Below are positions 1-8,112 of a stretch of DNA of 64,000 nt, one piece after another. Made by a program: the position numbers and the translations under genes. Within the stretch, counting starts at the first letter, position 1. Each line of letters begins with the position of its first letter. The notes beneath the pieces are model-generated. The model worked only from the letters and a program-made list of their open reading frames with translations, ran no database searches and was not told the origin of the DNA. The stretch spans positions 6,890-70,889 of the forward strand of contig CAXGAH010000010.1 of assembly GCA_964007875.1 (NCBI GenBank), given 5' to 3'. This DNA comes from UBA1275 sp002323515 (GTDB lineage Bacteria; Bacteroidota; Rhodothermia; Balneolales; Balneolaceae).

Positions 1-930
1 TTCTTTAATAGCCATATGGGTAGACAAGCGCTCAATTAGATAGGCTCCCATTTCTTGGGCATGTTGCATTAAATTCTCCGATTCCAATACTTCTAACACA
101 GCAAGGGAGGCCGCACAAGCCAAATGATTGCCTCCATAGGTGGTACCTAGCATACCTGGGAAAGCCTCAATTTCGGGAGCAATCAATATGCCACCCACGG
201 GGAAACCGTTTCCCATACCTTTAGCCATTGTAATAACATCTGGACGAATGCCCGAATATTGATGGGCAAAAAAATACCCAGTGCGCCCAAAACCCGATTG
301 TACCTCATCGAGTATCAAATGAGTTCCTGTGTTGGTACATTCTTTACGTAAAAACCGTAAAAATTCATCCGATGATTCAACAATACCACCCACGCCTTGT
401 ATCCCTTCGATGATCACACAACATACTTCCTTTGTAGCTAGGTGTTCAGCCACATCCTCATGGTTTCCTAATTCACAACGAATAATTTCGGCCCCTTCGT
501 TGACAGGGAAAACCAATTTTGGGTTATCCGTTGCCGCTACTGCCAAAGATGTACGCCCGTGAAAAGCCTTATTGAAGGTTAAAATTTTACTACGCCCATT
601 AACAGATGAAGCTACTTTAAACGCATTTTCAATAGCCTCAGCCCCAGAATTACACAAAAACAATTGAAAATCAAGATAGCAGCACATTTGCCCTAGTTTT
701 TTATCCAATTCATGCTGTATCGCTATGGGTACTGAATTGGAATAAAATGAAATCCGATCCATCTGATCTTTCATCCGCATTATATAATGTGGATGTCTGT
801 GACCAATGGAAATGACCGCGTGGCCCCCATAAAAATCGAGGTATTGCTGCCCATTAGTATCCATCACCCAAGCCCCCTCGGCGCTTATTGGTTCAACATC
901 AAATACCGGATAAACTGGAAACATACTCAT
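1..930 (-). CDS. argD: Acetylornithine/acylornithine aminotransferase, 3' end cut by window edge
   Basis: PLP-dependent class III aminotransferase that converts N-acyl-glutamate semialdehyde to N-acyl-ornithine in arginine synthesis. The 310 visible codons carry the family hallmarks: an N-terminal region ending in GGHAVISIGHRHP, the phosphate-binding NSGAEAIENA segment, the ILDEVQSGFGRTG block with the cofactor Asp, and MAKGMGNGFPVGG with the PLP-binding Lys. The C-terminal domain lies off the left edge. The start ATG (928-930) overlaps the stop of the preceding small gene in an ATGA, so the two are probably translationally coupled. Its place in the operon (GNAT, argG, argC, small gene, this gene) supports argD over other class III aminotransferases. 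Whether the acyl group is acetyl or succinyl, as in Bacteroides, cannot be told from the sequence. Confidence 0.93.
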   Translation of the reverse strand, partial: MSMFPVYPVFDVEPISAEGAWVMDTNGQQYLDFYGGHAVISIGHRHPHYIMRMKDQMDRISFYSNSVPIAIQHELDKKLGQMCCYLDFQLFLCNSGAEAIENAFKVASSVNGRSKILTFNKAFHGRTSLAVAATDNPKLVFPVNEGAEIIRCELGNHEDVAEHLATKEVCCVIIEGIQGVGGIVESSDEFLRFLRKECTNTGTHLILDEVQSGFGRTGYFFAHQYSGIRPDVITMAKGMGNGFPVGGILIAPEIEAFPGMLGTTYGGNHLACAASLAVLEVLESENLMQHAQEMGAYLIERLSTHMAIKE

Positions 931-1178
931 GAGTCACCTATTGAACTAATTTTATAAAATGATCTTTTCAAGCCTTGAATAACCACCGAACTCAAACCCT
1001 GATATTCGATCTCATTCAATCCTACAATGGTACATCCCATGAGCGTAGTCACTTTGTCGATTTCACTTTCTGGGTGGCTACCCTGCACCATCAGCAAAGA
1101 AGCCGCACCCCTGGCCATAGCGGTGGCAATGATGGCGATTTTAGGAGGCTTTTGTAGGTTATTTTTTTCGTTGGACAT
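927..1178 (-). CDS. Unknown 83-residue protein inside the arginine operon
   Basis: I do not recognise this family. I chose ATG 1176-1178 (MSNEKNNLQK) over an upstream ATG at 1257-1259, because the upstream extension only translates a short repetitive tract (1201-1245) into a Tyr/Ser/Leu/His-rich peptide of no protein character. The product is small, has no signal peptide, and alternates strand-like segments such as KIAIIATAMARGAASLLMV and GCTIVGLNEI with a charged helix-like stretch between them. Its stop overlaps the argD start by 4 bp, and argC lies upstream on the same strand, so it is read with the arginine genes. Its function could be catalytic, accessory or regulatory; I cannot assign it. 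It could also be a decayed gene fragment, but the tight coupling to argD argues for a translated product. Confidence 0.6.
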   Translation of the reverse strand: MSNEKNNLQKPPKIAIIATAMARGAASLLMVQGSHPESEIDKVTTLMGCTIVGLNEIEYQGLSSVVIQGLKRSFYKISSIGDS

Positions 1179-1200
1179 AGAAATTGATGAGTAAAGAGTT

Positions 1201-1245
1201 AGTGAGTAGTGTATTGGTAAGTAGTGTATAAGTGAGTAAGGAGAA
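1201..1245. repeat. Short imperfect tandem repeat, 15-bp period
   Basis: Three imperfect 15-base units can be read in + orientation: agtgagtagtgtatt, ggtaagtagtgtata, agtgagtaaggagaa. The tract lies directly upstream of the 83-aa arg-operon gene. Its gtgagta-like word recurs at 4261-4280, just upstream of the GNAT gene at the head of the same operon. It resembles the short repetitive tracts that produce HYSL-type pseudo-peptides in front of genes in many bacterial genomes. Confidence 0.55.
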
Positions 1246-1311
1246 ATAAAAAAATACATGTTTTAATTAAACAATATTGTTATGTCATTCTACTGATTGA
1301 TGCGAACTGAG

Positions 1312-2379
1312 TTAAAACACGCTGGGTTTAAGCAATAGCCCCATGCTTTCATCCCATCCCATCATAATATTCATGTTTTGAATTGCCTGACCAGAAGCTC
1401 CTTTTAAAAGATTATCAATAGCCACCGTAACTAATACCTGATTCTCCACTTTTTCAAGGTAAATAAGAGCTTTATTGGTATTAACAACCTGTTTAACGCT
1501 AATAGGCTCTTCCGAGAAGTGCACAAAAGGTGCATCCGAATAATATGCCTTAAACCACTCCTTAATTTCCTGTACCGATACATCTATTTTTTGATAACAA
1601 GCAGCAAGTATTCCGCGAGTAAAGGCTCCCCTCATAGGGATAAAATGTATGTTAGGAACCTTTGATTGTAGGCTGGATACACTAGCCCTGATCTCACCCA
1701 AATGCTGATGAGTAAATGCTTTGTATACCGATGCATTATTGGAGCGCCAAGAGAAATGGGTGGTAGAACTAGGATGAGCACCGGCTCCAGTACTTCCAGT
1801 TATAGCGCTGACATGGACTTCTTCGTGCAATTTCCCCTGCTTTGCCAAGGGTAATAAAGCCAACTGAATAGCGGTAGCAAAACAACCTGGATTTGCTACA
1901 AATTGAGCTTTTCGAATCATATTGGCTTGTAGTTCAGCTAGACCATACACAAATTCCTTACCGCAGCAATGATGTCGTTCACTATGTTTTCCTTGGGTCA
2001 ATTCCCACCGCGCATCTGCGCTTAAATCAATAACCTTAGCTTGGGTTGGTATCCAGCCCTGGTAGAACACCTCTTTAGTTTTTCCATGACCTGAACACAA
2101 AAAAACGATTCTACAGGTGTCTGGTAATTTCTGAACAAAGCTACCGAAAAGCTCGCCAATTAAATCGGGATGAGCCTTAGATAAATGTTGCCCAGCATGA
2201 CTTTGACTTTGAACAAATAGCGAATCTACTTTGGGGTGAGTAGATAACAATCGGATCAGTTCACCTGCGGTATAGCCCGCACCACCTATGATCCCTATAT
2301 CAATTTTATTAGAATCAATTTTACTAGTTAGATTTTCAAGCTCAACCGCAACTTCACTTTCCTGAGTAGGTCTATTCAT
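1312..2379 (-). CDS. argC: N-acetyl-gamma-glutamyl-phosphate reductase
   Basis: NADPH-dependent reduction of N-acyl-glutamyl-5-phosphate to the semialdehyde, the third step of arginine synthesis. The product is about 355 aa, the usual length. The N-terminal dinucleotide-binding motif reads IGIIGGAGYTAGELIRLL, the catalytic Cys sits in FVANPGCFATA, and the conserved STTHFSW and GAFTRGIL segments follow. I chose ATG 2377-2379 (MNRPTQE), which starts 4 nt after the argG stop. An upstream start at 2451 would overlap argG by 68 bp and add residues with no counterpart in the family. The N-terminus still carries about 25 extra residues before the Rossmann fold. It is co-transcribed with argG. Confidence 0.95.
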   Translation of the reverse strand: MNRPTQESEVAVELENLTSKIDSNKIDIGIIGGAGYTAGELIRLLSTHPKVDSLFVQSQSHAGQHLSKAHPDLIGELFGSFVQKLPDTCRIVFLCSGHGKTKEVFYQGWIPTQAKVIDLSADARWELTQGKHSERHHCCGKEFVYGLAELQANMIRKAQFVANPGCFATAIQLALLPLAKQGKLHEEVHVSAITGSTGAGAHPSSTTHFSWRSNNASVYKAFTHQHLGEIRASVSSLQSKVPNIHFIPMRGAFTRGILAACYQKIDVSVQEIKEWFKAYYSDAPFVHFSEEPISVKQVVNTNKALIYLEKVENQVLVTVAIDNLLKGASGQAIQNMNIMMGWDESMGLLLKPSVF

Positions 2380-2383
2380 CTGA

Positions 2384-3616
2384 TCACTCACTTGAGTCAC
2401 TCTTATTTTTATGATGCTGGTTTGAGGAAGCAGGCTCCTTCTCCATACCATTATAAATATGGGTTGAATTAGATAACATTTTAGTAAAGCCTTTTACTTC
2501 TTCACCTGTCCATCCCTGATTCATTTCACCATACTGACCAGCATCTGATTGTAACATATCAAAAGGTGATTCTACACCCTGAACCTCAAAATAACCTGGA
2601 TGTAATCTTACAAATACTTTCCCGCTCACCCTCTTTTGTGTCGACTCTAAAAAGGTTTCAATATCTCGCATGACAGGGTCTAAATACTGGCCTTCATGCA
2701 TCATCATCCCATACCATTCACCCATCTGGTCTTTCCAATACAGTTGCCATTTAGCTAGACAATGCTTCTCTAAAGTGCGATGAGACTCTATTAACACAAT
2801 AGGCGCGGCTGCCTCGAAACCTACACGCCCTTTGATACCAATAATCGTATCTCCCACGTGATGATTGCGACCAATCCCATAAGGTGAAGCCAAAGCGTCT
2901 AATTTTTTAATCAGCTGAACCGGGTTCATTCGCTCACCGTTAAGCCCCACAGGTTCTCCTTGCTCAAATTCTATTTCAACTTTGTTCGTTTCGGTTTTTG
3001 TAATGGGACTTGGCCAAGCATACTCAGGTAATGGAAGATGAGAGGTTAAGGTTTCAGCCCCTCCAACAGATGTTCCCCAAAGTCCTTTATTGATGGAGTA
3101 CTTAGCACGCTCCCAAGATTTTTTAATCCCATGTTCTTGAAGAAACTCCACCTCCTGTTCACGACTTAATCGCTGATCACGGATAGGAGTGATGATCTCC
3201 ATCTCAGGAGCCATAATCTGAAAGACCAAGTCGAACCTAACCTGATCATTTCCGGCACCCGTTGAACCGTGAGCGATAGCATCTGCCCCAATTTTTTTCG
3301 CATACTCTACAATTGCTACTGCTTGAAACACCCTCTCAGCACTAACACTTAAGGGGTAAGCATGATTTTTTAACACATTCCCAAAGAGTAAATAGCGTAT
3401 ACCATGATCATAAAATTTTTGCTCCACATCCAAACAAAAGTGGTGTTGAATACCTAATTCAACCGCTTTAGAAGCTAAATCTTCTACTTCTTCTGCATCG
3501 AAGCCACCGGTATTGACCGCTACAGAATGTACCTCATATCTAAGGTTTTTTGCTAGATAAATAGCACAATAACTGGTGTCTAAACCACCGCTGAAAGCCA
3601 ATACTACTTTTTTCAT
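2384..3616 (-). CDS. argG: Argininosuccinate synthase
   Basis: ATP-dependent condensation of citrulline and aspartate. The 410-aa product opens with the PP-loop KKVVLAFSGGLDTSYCAIYL region. It has the conserved AHGSTGAGNDQVRF block, which binds ATP and citrulline, and the KYSINKGLWG segment. The C-terminal 25 residues are a charged tail (QHHKNKSDSSE end) outside the conserved core. The start ATG (3614-3616) overlaps the stop of the GNAT gene in ATGA, showing translational coupling. It is the second gene of the arginine operon. Confidence 0.97.
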   Translation of the reverse strand: MKKVVLAFSGGLDTSYCAIYLAKNLRYEVHSVAVNTGGFDAEEVEDLASKAVELGIQHHFCLDVEQKFYDHGIRYLLFGNVLKNHAYPLSVSAERVFQAVAIVEYAKKIGADAIAHGSTGAGNDQVRFDLVFQIMAPEMEIITPIRDQRLSREQEVEFLQEHGIKKSWERAKYSINKGLWGTSVGGAETLTSHLPLPEYAWPSPITKTETNKVEIEFEQGEPVGLNGERMNPVQLIKKLDALASPYGIGRNHHVGDTIIGIKGRVGFEAAAPIVLIESHRTLEKHCLAKWQLYWKDQMGEWYGMMMHEGQYLDPVMRDIETFLESTQKRVSGKVFVRLHPGYFEVQGVESPFDMLQSDAGQYGEMNQGWTGEEVKGFTKMLSNSTHIYNGMEKEPASSNQHHKNKSDSSE

Positions 3617-4260
3617 GATTCTGTTTGCTTGGAGGGTTTAATAACTTTAAGAAACGACTGTTTTTTTAAGCGCACCCATCGGTAGAATGTTTCTAGGTTC
3701 TGCTTTTTTTTCTCTTCCGACTGAGTGTTAGGTTTTTTGGGATCGTACAACATTCCAGTGCATAAGCAGTTGCTGCGATTGTTCCTGCTTAATATATCAT
3801 AATTTGGGCAGCTATGGCAGCCTTTCCAGAATGTTTCATCCTGTGTTAGCTCCGAAAAAGTCACTGGCTTGTATCCAAGGTCTGAATTTATTTTCATCAC
3901 GGGAAGTGAGGTGGTGATCCCAAAGAGCTTTGCTTCCGGATACTTTTTCTTCGATAATTCGAAGGCCTTGGCTTTGATCTTTTTTGCCAAACCCTGCCCT
4001 CTATAATCCCAATGCACAATCAAGCCTGAGTTAGCGACATATTTTTTGTTCTCCCAAATCTCGATATAACAAAATCCAGCCAGTTGATCCCCATCTAAGG
4101 CAATAACCGCGTTCCTATTGGCCATTTTGGTTTTAATGTATTCCGGCTCCCTTTTAGCGATACCAGTGCCACGTTGTTTAGCCGCTGTTTCTATAAGTTC
4201 ACATATAGCTGTCGCATATGGATGATGCGAAGAAGTACAATAATGTAGAGTAATAGGCAT
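3613..4260 (-). CDS. GNAT-family acyltransferase, probable N-acylglutamate synthase
   Basis: GCN5-related N-acyltransferase of about 215 aa. The acyl-CoA-binding signature is visible as the DYRGQGLAKKIK motif near residues 95-106, preceded by a typical strand (ANSGLIVH). The C-terminal third carries several Cys (GCHSCPNY, then NCLCTGM), which could bind a metal; that is inference. In Bacteroidetes a GNAT gene directly ahead of argG supplies the first arginine step (N-acetyl- or N-succinylglutamate synthase) in place of classical ArgA or ArgJ. The same position here and the ATGA coupling to argG support that role. I chose ATG 4258-4260; the upstream in-frame ATG at 4318-4320 only adds a repeat-derived peptide. 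The acyl donor is unknown. Confidence 0.75.
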   Translation of the reverse strand: MPITLHYCTSSHHPYATAICELIETAAKQRGTGIAKREPEYIKTKMANRNAVIALDGDQLAGFCYIEIWENKKYVANSGLIVHWDYRGQGLAKKIKAKAFELSKKKYPEAKLFGITTSLPVMKINSDLGYKPVTFSELTQDETFWKGCHSCPNYDILSRNNRSNCLCTGMLYDPKKPNTQSEEKKKQNLETFYRWVRLKKQSFLKVIKPSKQTES

Positions 4261-4519
4261 GAGTGAGTTAGTAAGAGTGAAAAAATAATAGTGAAAGTAT
4301 AGTTGCGGAAGGGTGAGCAATGATTAACACACGCTCGAAATAAAGGCAATTACTGCCGTCGCCGATAGATAGGACTTACCGGATTTACCGGGATTGGAAT
4401 TGGACGATATACTTTAGAGATTAGCATGTGTAGAAAGTACGCTTTTTGATATTTTAAATACAATTCCAACGTATCTTTTTTTTATACGAACCAACAAAAA
4501 TCTTAAGCACCTGTTAATA
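4261..4519. promoter_or_regulatory. Divergent promoter region between arg operon and TPR/envelope operon
   Basis: This 259-bp gap separates the leftward arg operon from the rightward TPR gene and must hold both promoters. 4261-4280 is a gagtgagttagtaagagtga tract resembling the repeat at 1201-1245. 4375-4391 holds two copies of yttaccgg nine bases apart (cttaccgg, tttaccgg), a possible protein-binding site. I see no ArgR-type box and cannot assign -35/-10 elements with confidence. Confidence 0.45.
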
Positions 4520-5962
4520 TTGGGATTTAAACCTTTTATATCACTGCTAATCATCCTTGTAGCAAGTCTTAGTAGACTAGTTAGCGCACAAACTCCCGTG
4601 CAGGGCGGTTCAATGCAAGGTCTATTTTCTCCTAATTCGACCGAACAAATTAGTACACAATCACAAAAACTTTTTTTAAAGGGCTTAATAGCAATCAATA
4701 ATGTGTCCTTGGAAGAGGCCTTAACCCTATTACTACAGGCCGAAGAACTCGATCCCGAACAGAGTGGCATTACGCATGCCATAGCAGATGCTTATTACAG
4801 TCTTAATGACTATGATAACGCTCTTTTTTACGCAGAATATAGCCTTACAAAAGAGCCCATGAATCCATGGTATCGTATTAAGTTATCTCAAATATTATAT
4901 GCCCAGGGGTACTACCAATCGGCAGTTAAAGAAATCGAATTGGTCCTAAGCCAACATACTTATCAATGGATTGCTCTGACTTTTCTAGTGCGTATGCACC
5001 GAGAAATGGGTTTTTTAGCAGATGCCAACGCTATAATACGTGAACATATTTTGCACCCTATTCAAAGGGCGGCTACCCAGTATTCCCCTAGTAGGTCTCA
5101 ACCAAATGGACTTGTCATCCAACCCTTCAGTGAAGCACATAAAGATTGGTACAAACTACTCTATAGAAACTTTGAAGTACTTGAAATGCGCGATTCAATA
5201 GCAGCTGTTGCAGGCGAGATACATTATTTATTCCCTTATGATCAAGAAATCATTGCCCTTTCTTCCGAGAATAATAATGAACCTGTTTTCTCTGATAACA
5301 CTGGCATTACTCAAGCTAACTCAAGTGAATCTACATCAACTGAATCTGAACAGTCACTACTATTACAAAAACTCCAACAGGGTAGCACCCCAGAGAGTCC
5401 TGAGGAAGCCATAGAGTGGTTAGCGTTATTGTATCAGCAGAATGCAAGCCTGACTGATCGACAAAAGACAGCTCTGGAATGGAATCAACTTTTTCCTGAA
5501 CAGGGAGAAATTTTAAATGAATTAGGCCGAATAGCATTAGAATTAGACCGTTCAAGCGCTGCAAAAAGTTGGCTTGAGCAAGCCGTTCGTAGTCCAGGTC
5601 AGCGTTCTCAAAAATCAGAATGGTACCGCCAACTAGGCGAACTACAAGCGCAAGCCGGAGACCTTGACCCCGCTGCGCAAAGCTTTAGCTATGCGCTTCG
5701 TTATGACCCTGAAAATGCACATGGATGGGCCAGTTTTGCCTATTTTAACGCTCGATATGGAAATAACAGAGCTGAGGCTGAGTCGAACATTGAACAAGCC
5801 CTTTCAATTAACTCAAAGAATGCCGCTGTGGTAGAAATACAAGGAGACATGTACCACATATTTGGTGAATCAGAACAAGCGATTATCTGGTGGGAAAAAG
5901 CCATAAAATTAGGTGGACCAACCCAGCGATTACAACAAAAGTTATCAGGAAAGCATGAATAA
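4520..5962 (+). CDS. Secreted tetratricopeptide-repeat protein
   Basis: The 480-aa protein has a signal peptide (hydrophobic core around residues 5-20, cleavage likely after VSA before QTP), so it is periplasmic or outer-membrane associated. TPR-like helical pairs run over about residues 50-170, for example ALTLLLQAEELDPEQ and NALFYAEYSLTKEP, and again over about 330-470 (AAQSFSYALRYDPENAHGW; AESNIEQALSINSKN). A less ordered Ser/Glu-rich linker lies between them. The apparent start is TTG at 4520; no in-frame ATG exists upstream and the next ATG would remove the signal peptide. It leads a compact envelope operon and overlaps the next gene by 8 bp. TPR plus DUF4292 plus an M23/LytM gene is a recurrent Bacteroidetes order. 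The function is unknown; a scaffold role is inferred. Confidence 0.85.
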   Translation: MGFKPFISLLIILVASLSRLVSAQTPVQGGSMQGLFSPNSTEQISTQSQKLFLKGLIAINNVSLEEALTLLLQAEELDPEQSGITHAIADAYYSLNDYDNALFYAEYSLTKEPMNPWYRIKLSQILYAQGYYQSAVKEIELVLSQHTYQWIALTFLVRMHREMGFLADANAIIREHILHPIQRAATQYSPSRSQPNGLVIQPFSEAHKDWYKLLYRNFEVLEMRDSIAAVAGEIHYLFPYDQEIIALSSENNNEPVFSDNTGITQANSSESTSTESEQSLLLQKLQQGSTPESPEEAIEWLALLYQQNASLTDRQKTALEWNQLFPEQGEILNELGRIALELDRSSAAKSWLEQAVRSPGQRSQKSEWYRQLGELQAQAGDLDPAAQSFSYALRYDPENAHGWASFAYFNARYGNNRAEAESNIEQALSINSKNAAVVEIQGDMYHIFGESEQAIIWWEKAIKLGGPTQRLQQKLSGKHE

Positions 5963-6740
5963 GTGGTATAACCCTCTCTTTACTTTCGCAGTTTACTTGT
6001 TCGTAAGCTTATTATTTCTACAAGGCTGTGGAAGCAGTGGTTTCATGTTACGTTCATCCACAGACCAACTATTTACCCCTTCAAACATCACTGTTTCCGA
6101 GGTATACGACCTCCTTCAAACACAAATACTTCCAAGCTCGTTTTCAGGCAAGGGTAAATTATTTTTCAGCGCTCCTGGGCAGAGTGAAAGGCTTAGTTTT
6201 GAATACCTTGTAGGTCAAGACCGAGAAGTATACGAGCTGAAAAACCGTATTGGTATTCTTGTGGCTACGATACAAATTGAAGGAGACTCTGTATTATTTT
6301 TAGACAGAATTGAGTCAAGAGCAATTAGATGGCATAAAAACACACCTCCTTTAAGTGTGCCCGGGCTTATCCCCCCCATTCGATTGTATGAACTTGTACA
6401 CTATGAGTACTGGATATCACAAGCGCAACAAGTGGATCAATCAACCCAAGATATACGTTTCACCATACCTGGCTTTGGTTACATTTATCTAGAATTAGAA
6501 ACCTACGCACTTTCAGGACTTTCTTATGATTTATCATCTCAAAGCAGCATAGGCGAAGTCTGGAAACTTCAAGTTAATGACAGAAAGAACTACAAAAATT
6601 CTCCAATTGCCCGTACCTTTAGCATCGAGAATGAAACACGTAAATCACAATTATTTGTTCAATTGGTTGAACTACAAGTCTACAAGTCTGTCATCCCGCC
6701 GCCGGTATCCATTCCCAATAATTATACTCAAAACCAATAA
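5955..6740 (+). CDS. DUF4292 family lipoprotein
   Basis: Lipoprotein of about 261 aa. I chose ATG 5955, which overlaps the TPR gene stop by 8 bp and places the lipobox LQGC about 22 residues in, after a hydrophobic stretch. The body is mostly beta-strand (SFSGKGKLFFSAPGQS, IGILVATIQIEGDSVLFLD), as in DUF4292, whose members resemble LolA/LolB-type lipid- or lipoprotein-binding folds. I assign the family from pattern and gene neighbourhood. It probably sits in the outer membrane facing the periplasm. The next gene begins one base after its stop, so all are read as one unit. Confidence 0.8.
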   Translation: MNKWYNPLFTFAVYLFVSLLFLQGCGSSGFMLRSSTDQLFTPSNITVSEVYDLLQTQILPSSFSGKGKLFFSAPGQSERLSFEYLVGQDREVYELKNRIGILVATIQIEGDSVLFLDRIESRAIRWHKNTPPLSVPGLIPPIRLYELVHYEYWISQAQQVDQSTQDIRFTIPGFGYIYLELETYALSGLSYDLSSQSSIGEVWKLQVNDRKNYKNSPIARTFSIENETRKSQLFVQLVELQVYKSVIPPPVSIPNNYTQNQ

Positions 6741-6741
6741 G

Positions 6742-8112
6742 TTGATTAGTTCCCCTACATCATATTACTTAAAGGAATCCCGACTAGGATTCATCACCCT
6801 AGCGTTCATAGTATTCTTTTTTGGCTTAGTGGTATTGAACGTGCTAAGCCCTATTGAGCTCTCGGCTCAAACCTATCAAGAGCGAAGAGACGCCATACTA
6901 GACAAGCAGAACCAAACGCGATCCGAGATTGAGGAATTGTCAAGCCGAATTAGAGAATTTGAGCAGCAAATAAACGCTACTGAGAACGAGTATAGCAAGG
7001 TTTTTCAGCAATACGAACAGCTCAATAAGATAATTGCTCTTCAAGACAACAAAATTAAAAGTCTTGAAGGGGAGCAAGACCAGATCGAAGAAGAAATAAA
7101 TCTAATACAAGATCAAATACAATTACGGGAGAAGGAATTACAACAATCCTTAGACAACTATCGGGAAATTATGCGCTATACCTACATGAACAGTCGGCTT
7201 AATTCCATTGAGTTGCTAGCTACATCAGAGTCTATGAATCAGATGATAAGGCGCGCTTATTACCTGAACAAACTAGAAGATTTTAAACGAACTAAACGAG
7301 ATGAAATCGTAGCTAAACAACAAGAACTTACTGGTATGCAGGTTGATTTAGAAAGCAGCTTAGAAAAAAATAGCCAAGTCATTGACGAAATTGAGCAAGA
7401 AAAAACAAAACTTGATGGCCAACGAAATCTCCAACTTAGGAGCGCAGAGAGATTAAAAGCGGAGAGTACTACTTTACTGGATGAGCTCAGGCAGGTTCAG
7501 GCTCAAAAAGAAAATCTTGAAACCGAATTCTCAAGTCTCATAGCAGAAGAGGATCGAATACGTGAACTTGAAAATGAACGACTCAGACGCCTAGAAGAAG
7601 CACGTACTATTGCAGATGCTGCAAGACGGGCAGAAGAGGTGGCAAAATACTCTACCCCTACCCGAGCCTCCTATGTTTCAGATGAAACTTTAAAAGCGTA
7701 TGAGCAGAATTTTTCTGTATCTAAAGGGCAATTACCTTGGCCTGTGAGCTCTAATACCGTGTCAAAGAAATTTGGCATCACTCGGAATCCTTTATACGGT
7801 ACTAGAACGGAACACCCAGGAATTAATATTGTTACCCGTGCAGGGGAAGAAGTTCGAGTTGTTTCAGATGGGTACGTATTTGCGATTCAGCCTTTACCAG
7901 GATATGGGAATGTGGTATTTGTTAAGCACGGCTCCTACTATACCGTCTATGGAAATTTGAGTGAGATTTACGTCAATAGTTCAACTATCCTACGAGCAGG
8001 AAGCCCCGTTGGACGTGCGGGCACAGTAGAATCGGAAATGGGGGAAAGTATCTTTTTCGCCGTTCGAAAAAACAATAGTAATTTGAATCCTGAAGAATGG
8101 CTAACCAAATGA
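6742..8112 (+). CDS. EnvC/NlpD-like murein hydrolase activator with degenerate LytM domain
   Basis: Protein of about 456 aa with an N-terminal signal sequence (hydrophobic core about residues 15-35, cleavage near LSAQ), then a long coiled coil (about residues 45-310, rich in Glu, Gln, Lys and Arg), then a C-terminal LytM/M23 domain. In active M23 enzymes zinc is held by His and Asp of HxGxD and by the HLH motif. Here the first site reads HPGINI (Asp replaced by Asn), the YaHL site reads YGNL, and the final HLH site reads ESIFFAV. The zinc site is therefore lost, as in EnvC and NlpD, which activate amidases rather than cut peptidoglycan. The start is probably TTG 6742, one base after the previous stop; upstream ATGs lie inside the DUF4292 gene. 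It probably acts in cell division or envelope remodelling. Confidence 0.85.
   Translation: MISSPTSYYLKESRLGFITLAFIVFFFGLVVLNVLSPIELSAQTYQERRDAILDKQNQTRSEIEELSSRIREFEQQINATENEYSKVFQQYEQLNKIIALQDNKIKSLEGEQDQIEEEINLIQDQIQLREKELQQSLDNYREIMRYTYMNSRLNSIELLATSESMNQMIRRAYYLNKLEDFKRTKRDEIVAKQQELTGMQVDLESSLEKNSQVIDEIEQEKTKLDGQRNLQLRSAERLKAESTTLLDELRQVQAQKENLETEFSSLIAEEDRIRELENERLRRLEEARTIADAARRAEEVAKYSTPTRASYVSDETLKAYEQNFSVSKGQLPWPVSSNTVSKKFGITRNPLYGTRTEHPGINIVTRAGEEVRVVSDGYVFAIQPLPGYGNVVFVKHGSYYTVYGNLSEIYVNSSTILRAGSPVGRAGTVESEMGESIFFAVRKNNSNLNPEEWLTK

Noticed and set aside
4414..4782. 122-aa open frame on the - strand over the TPR gene start
   Set aside because: Antisense to the signal peptide and first part of the TPR protein; Cys/Ser-rich composition with no domain.
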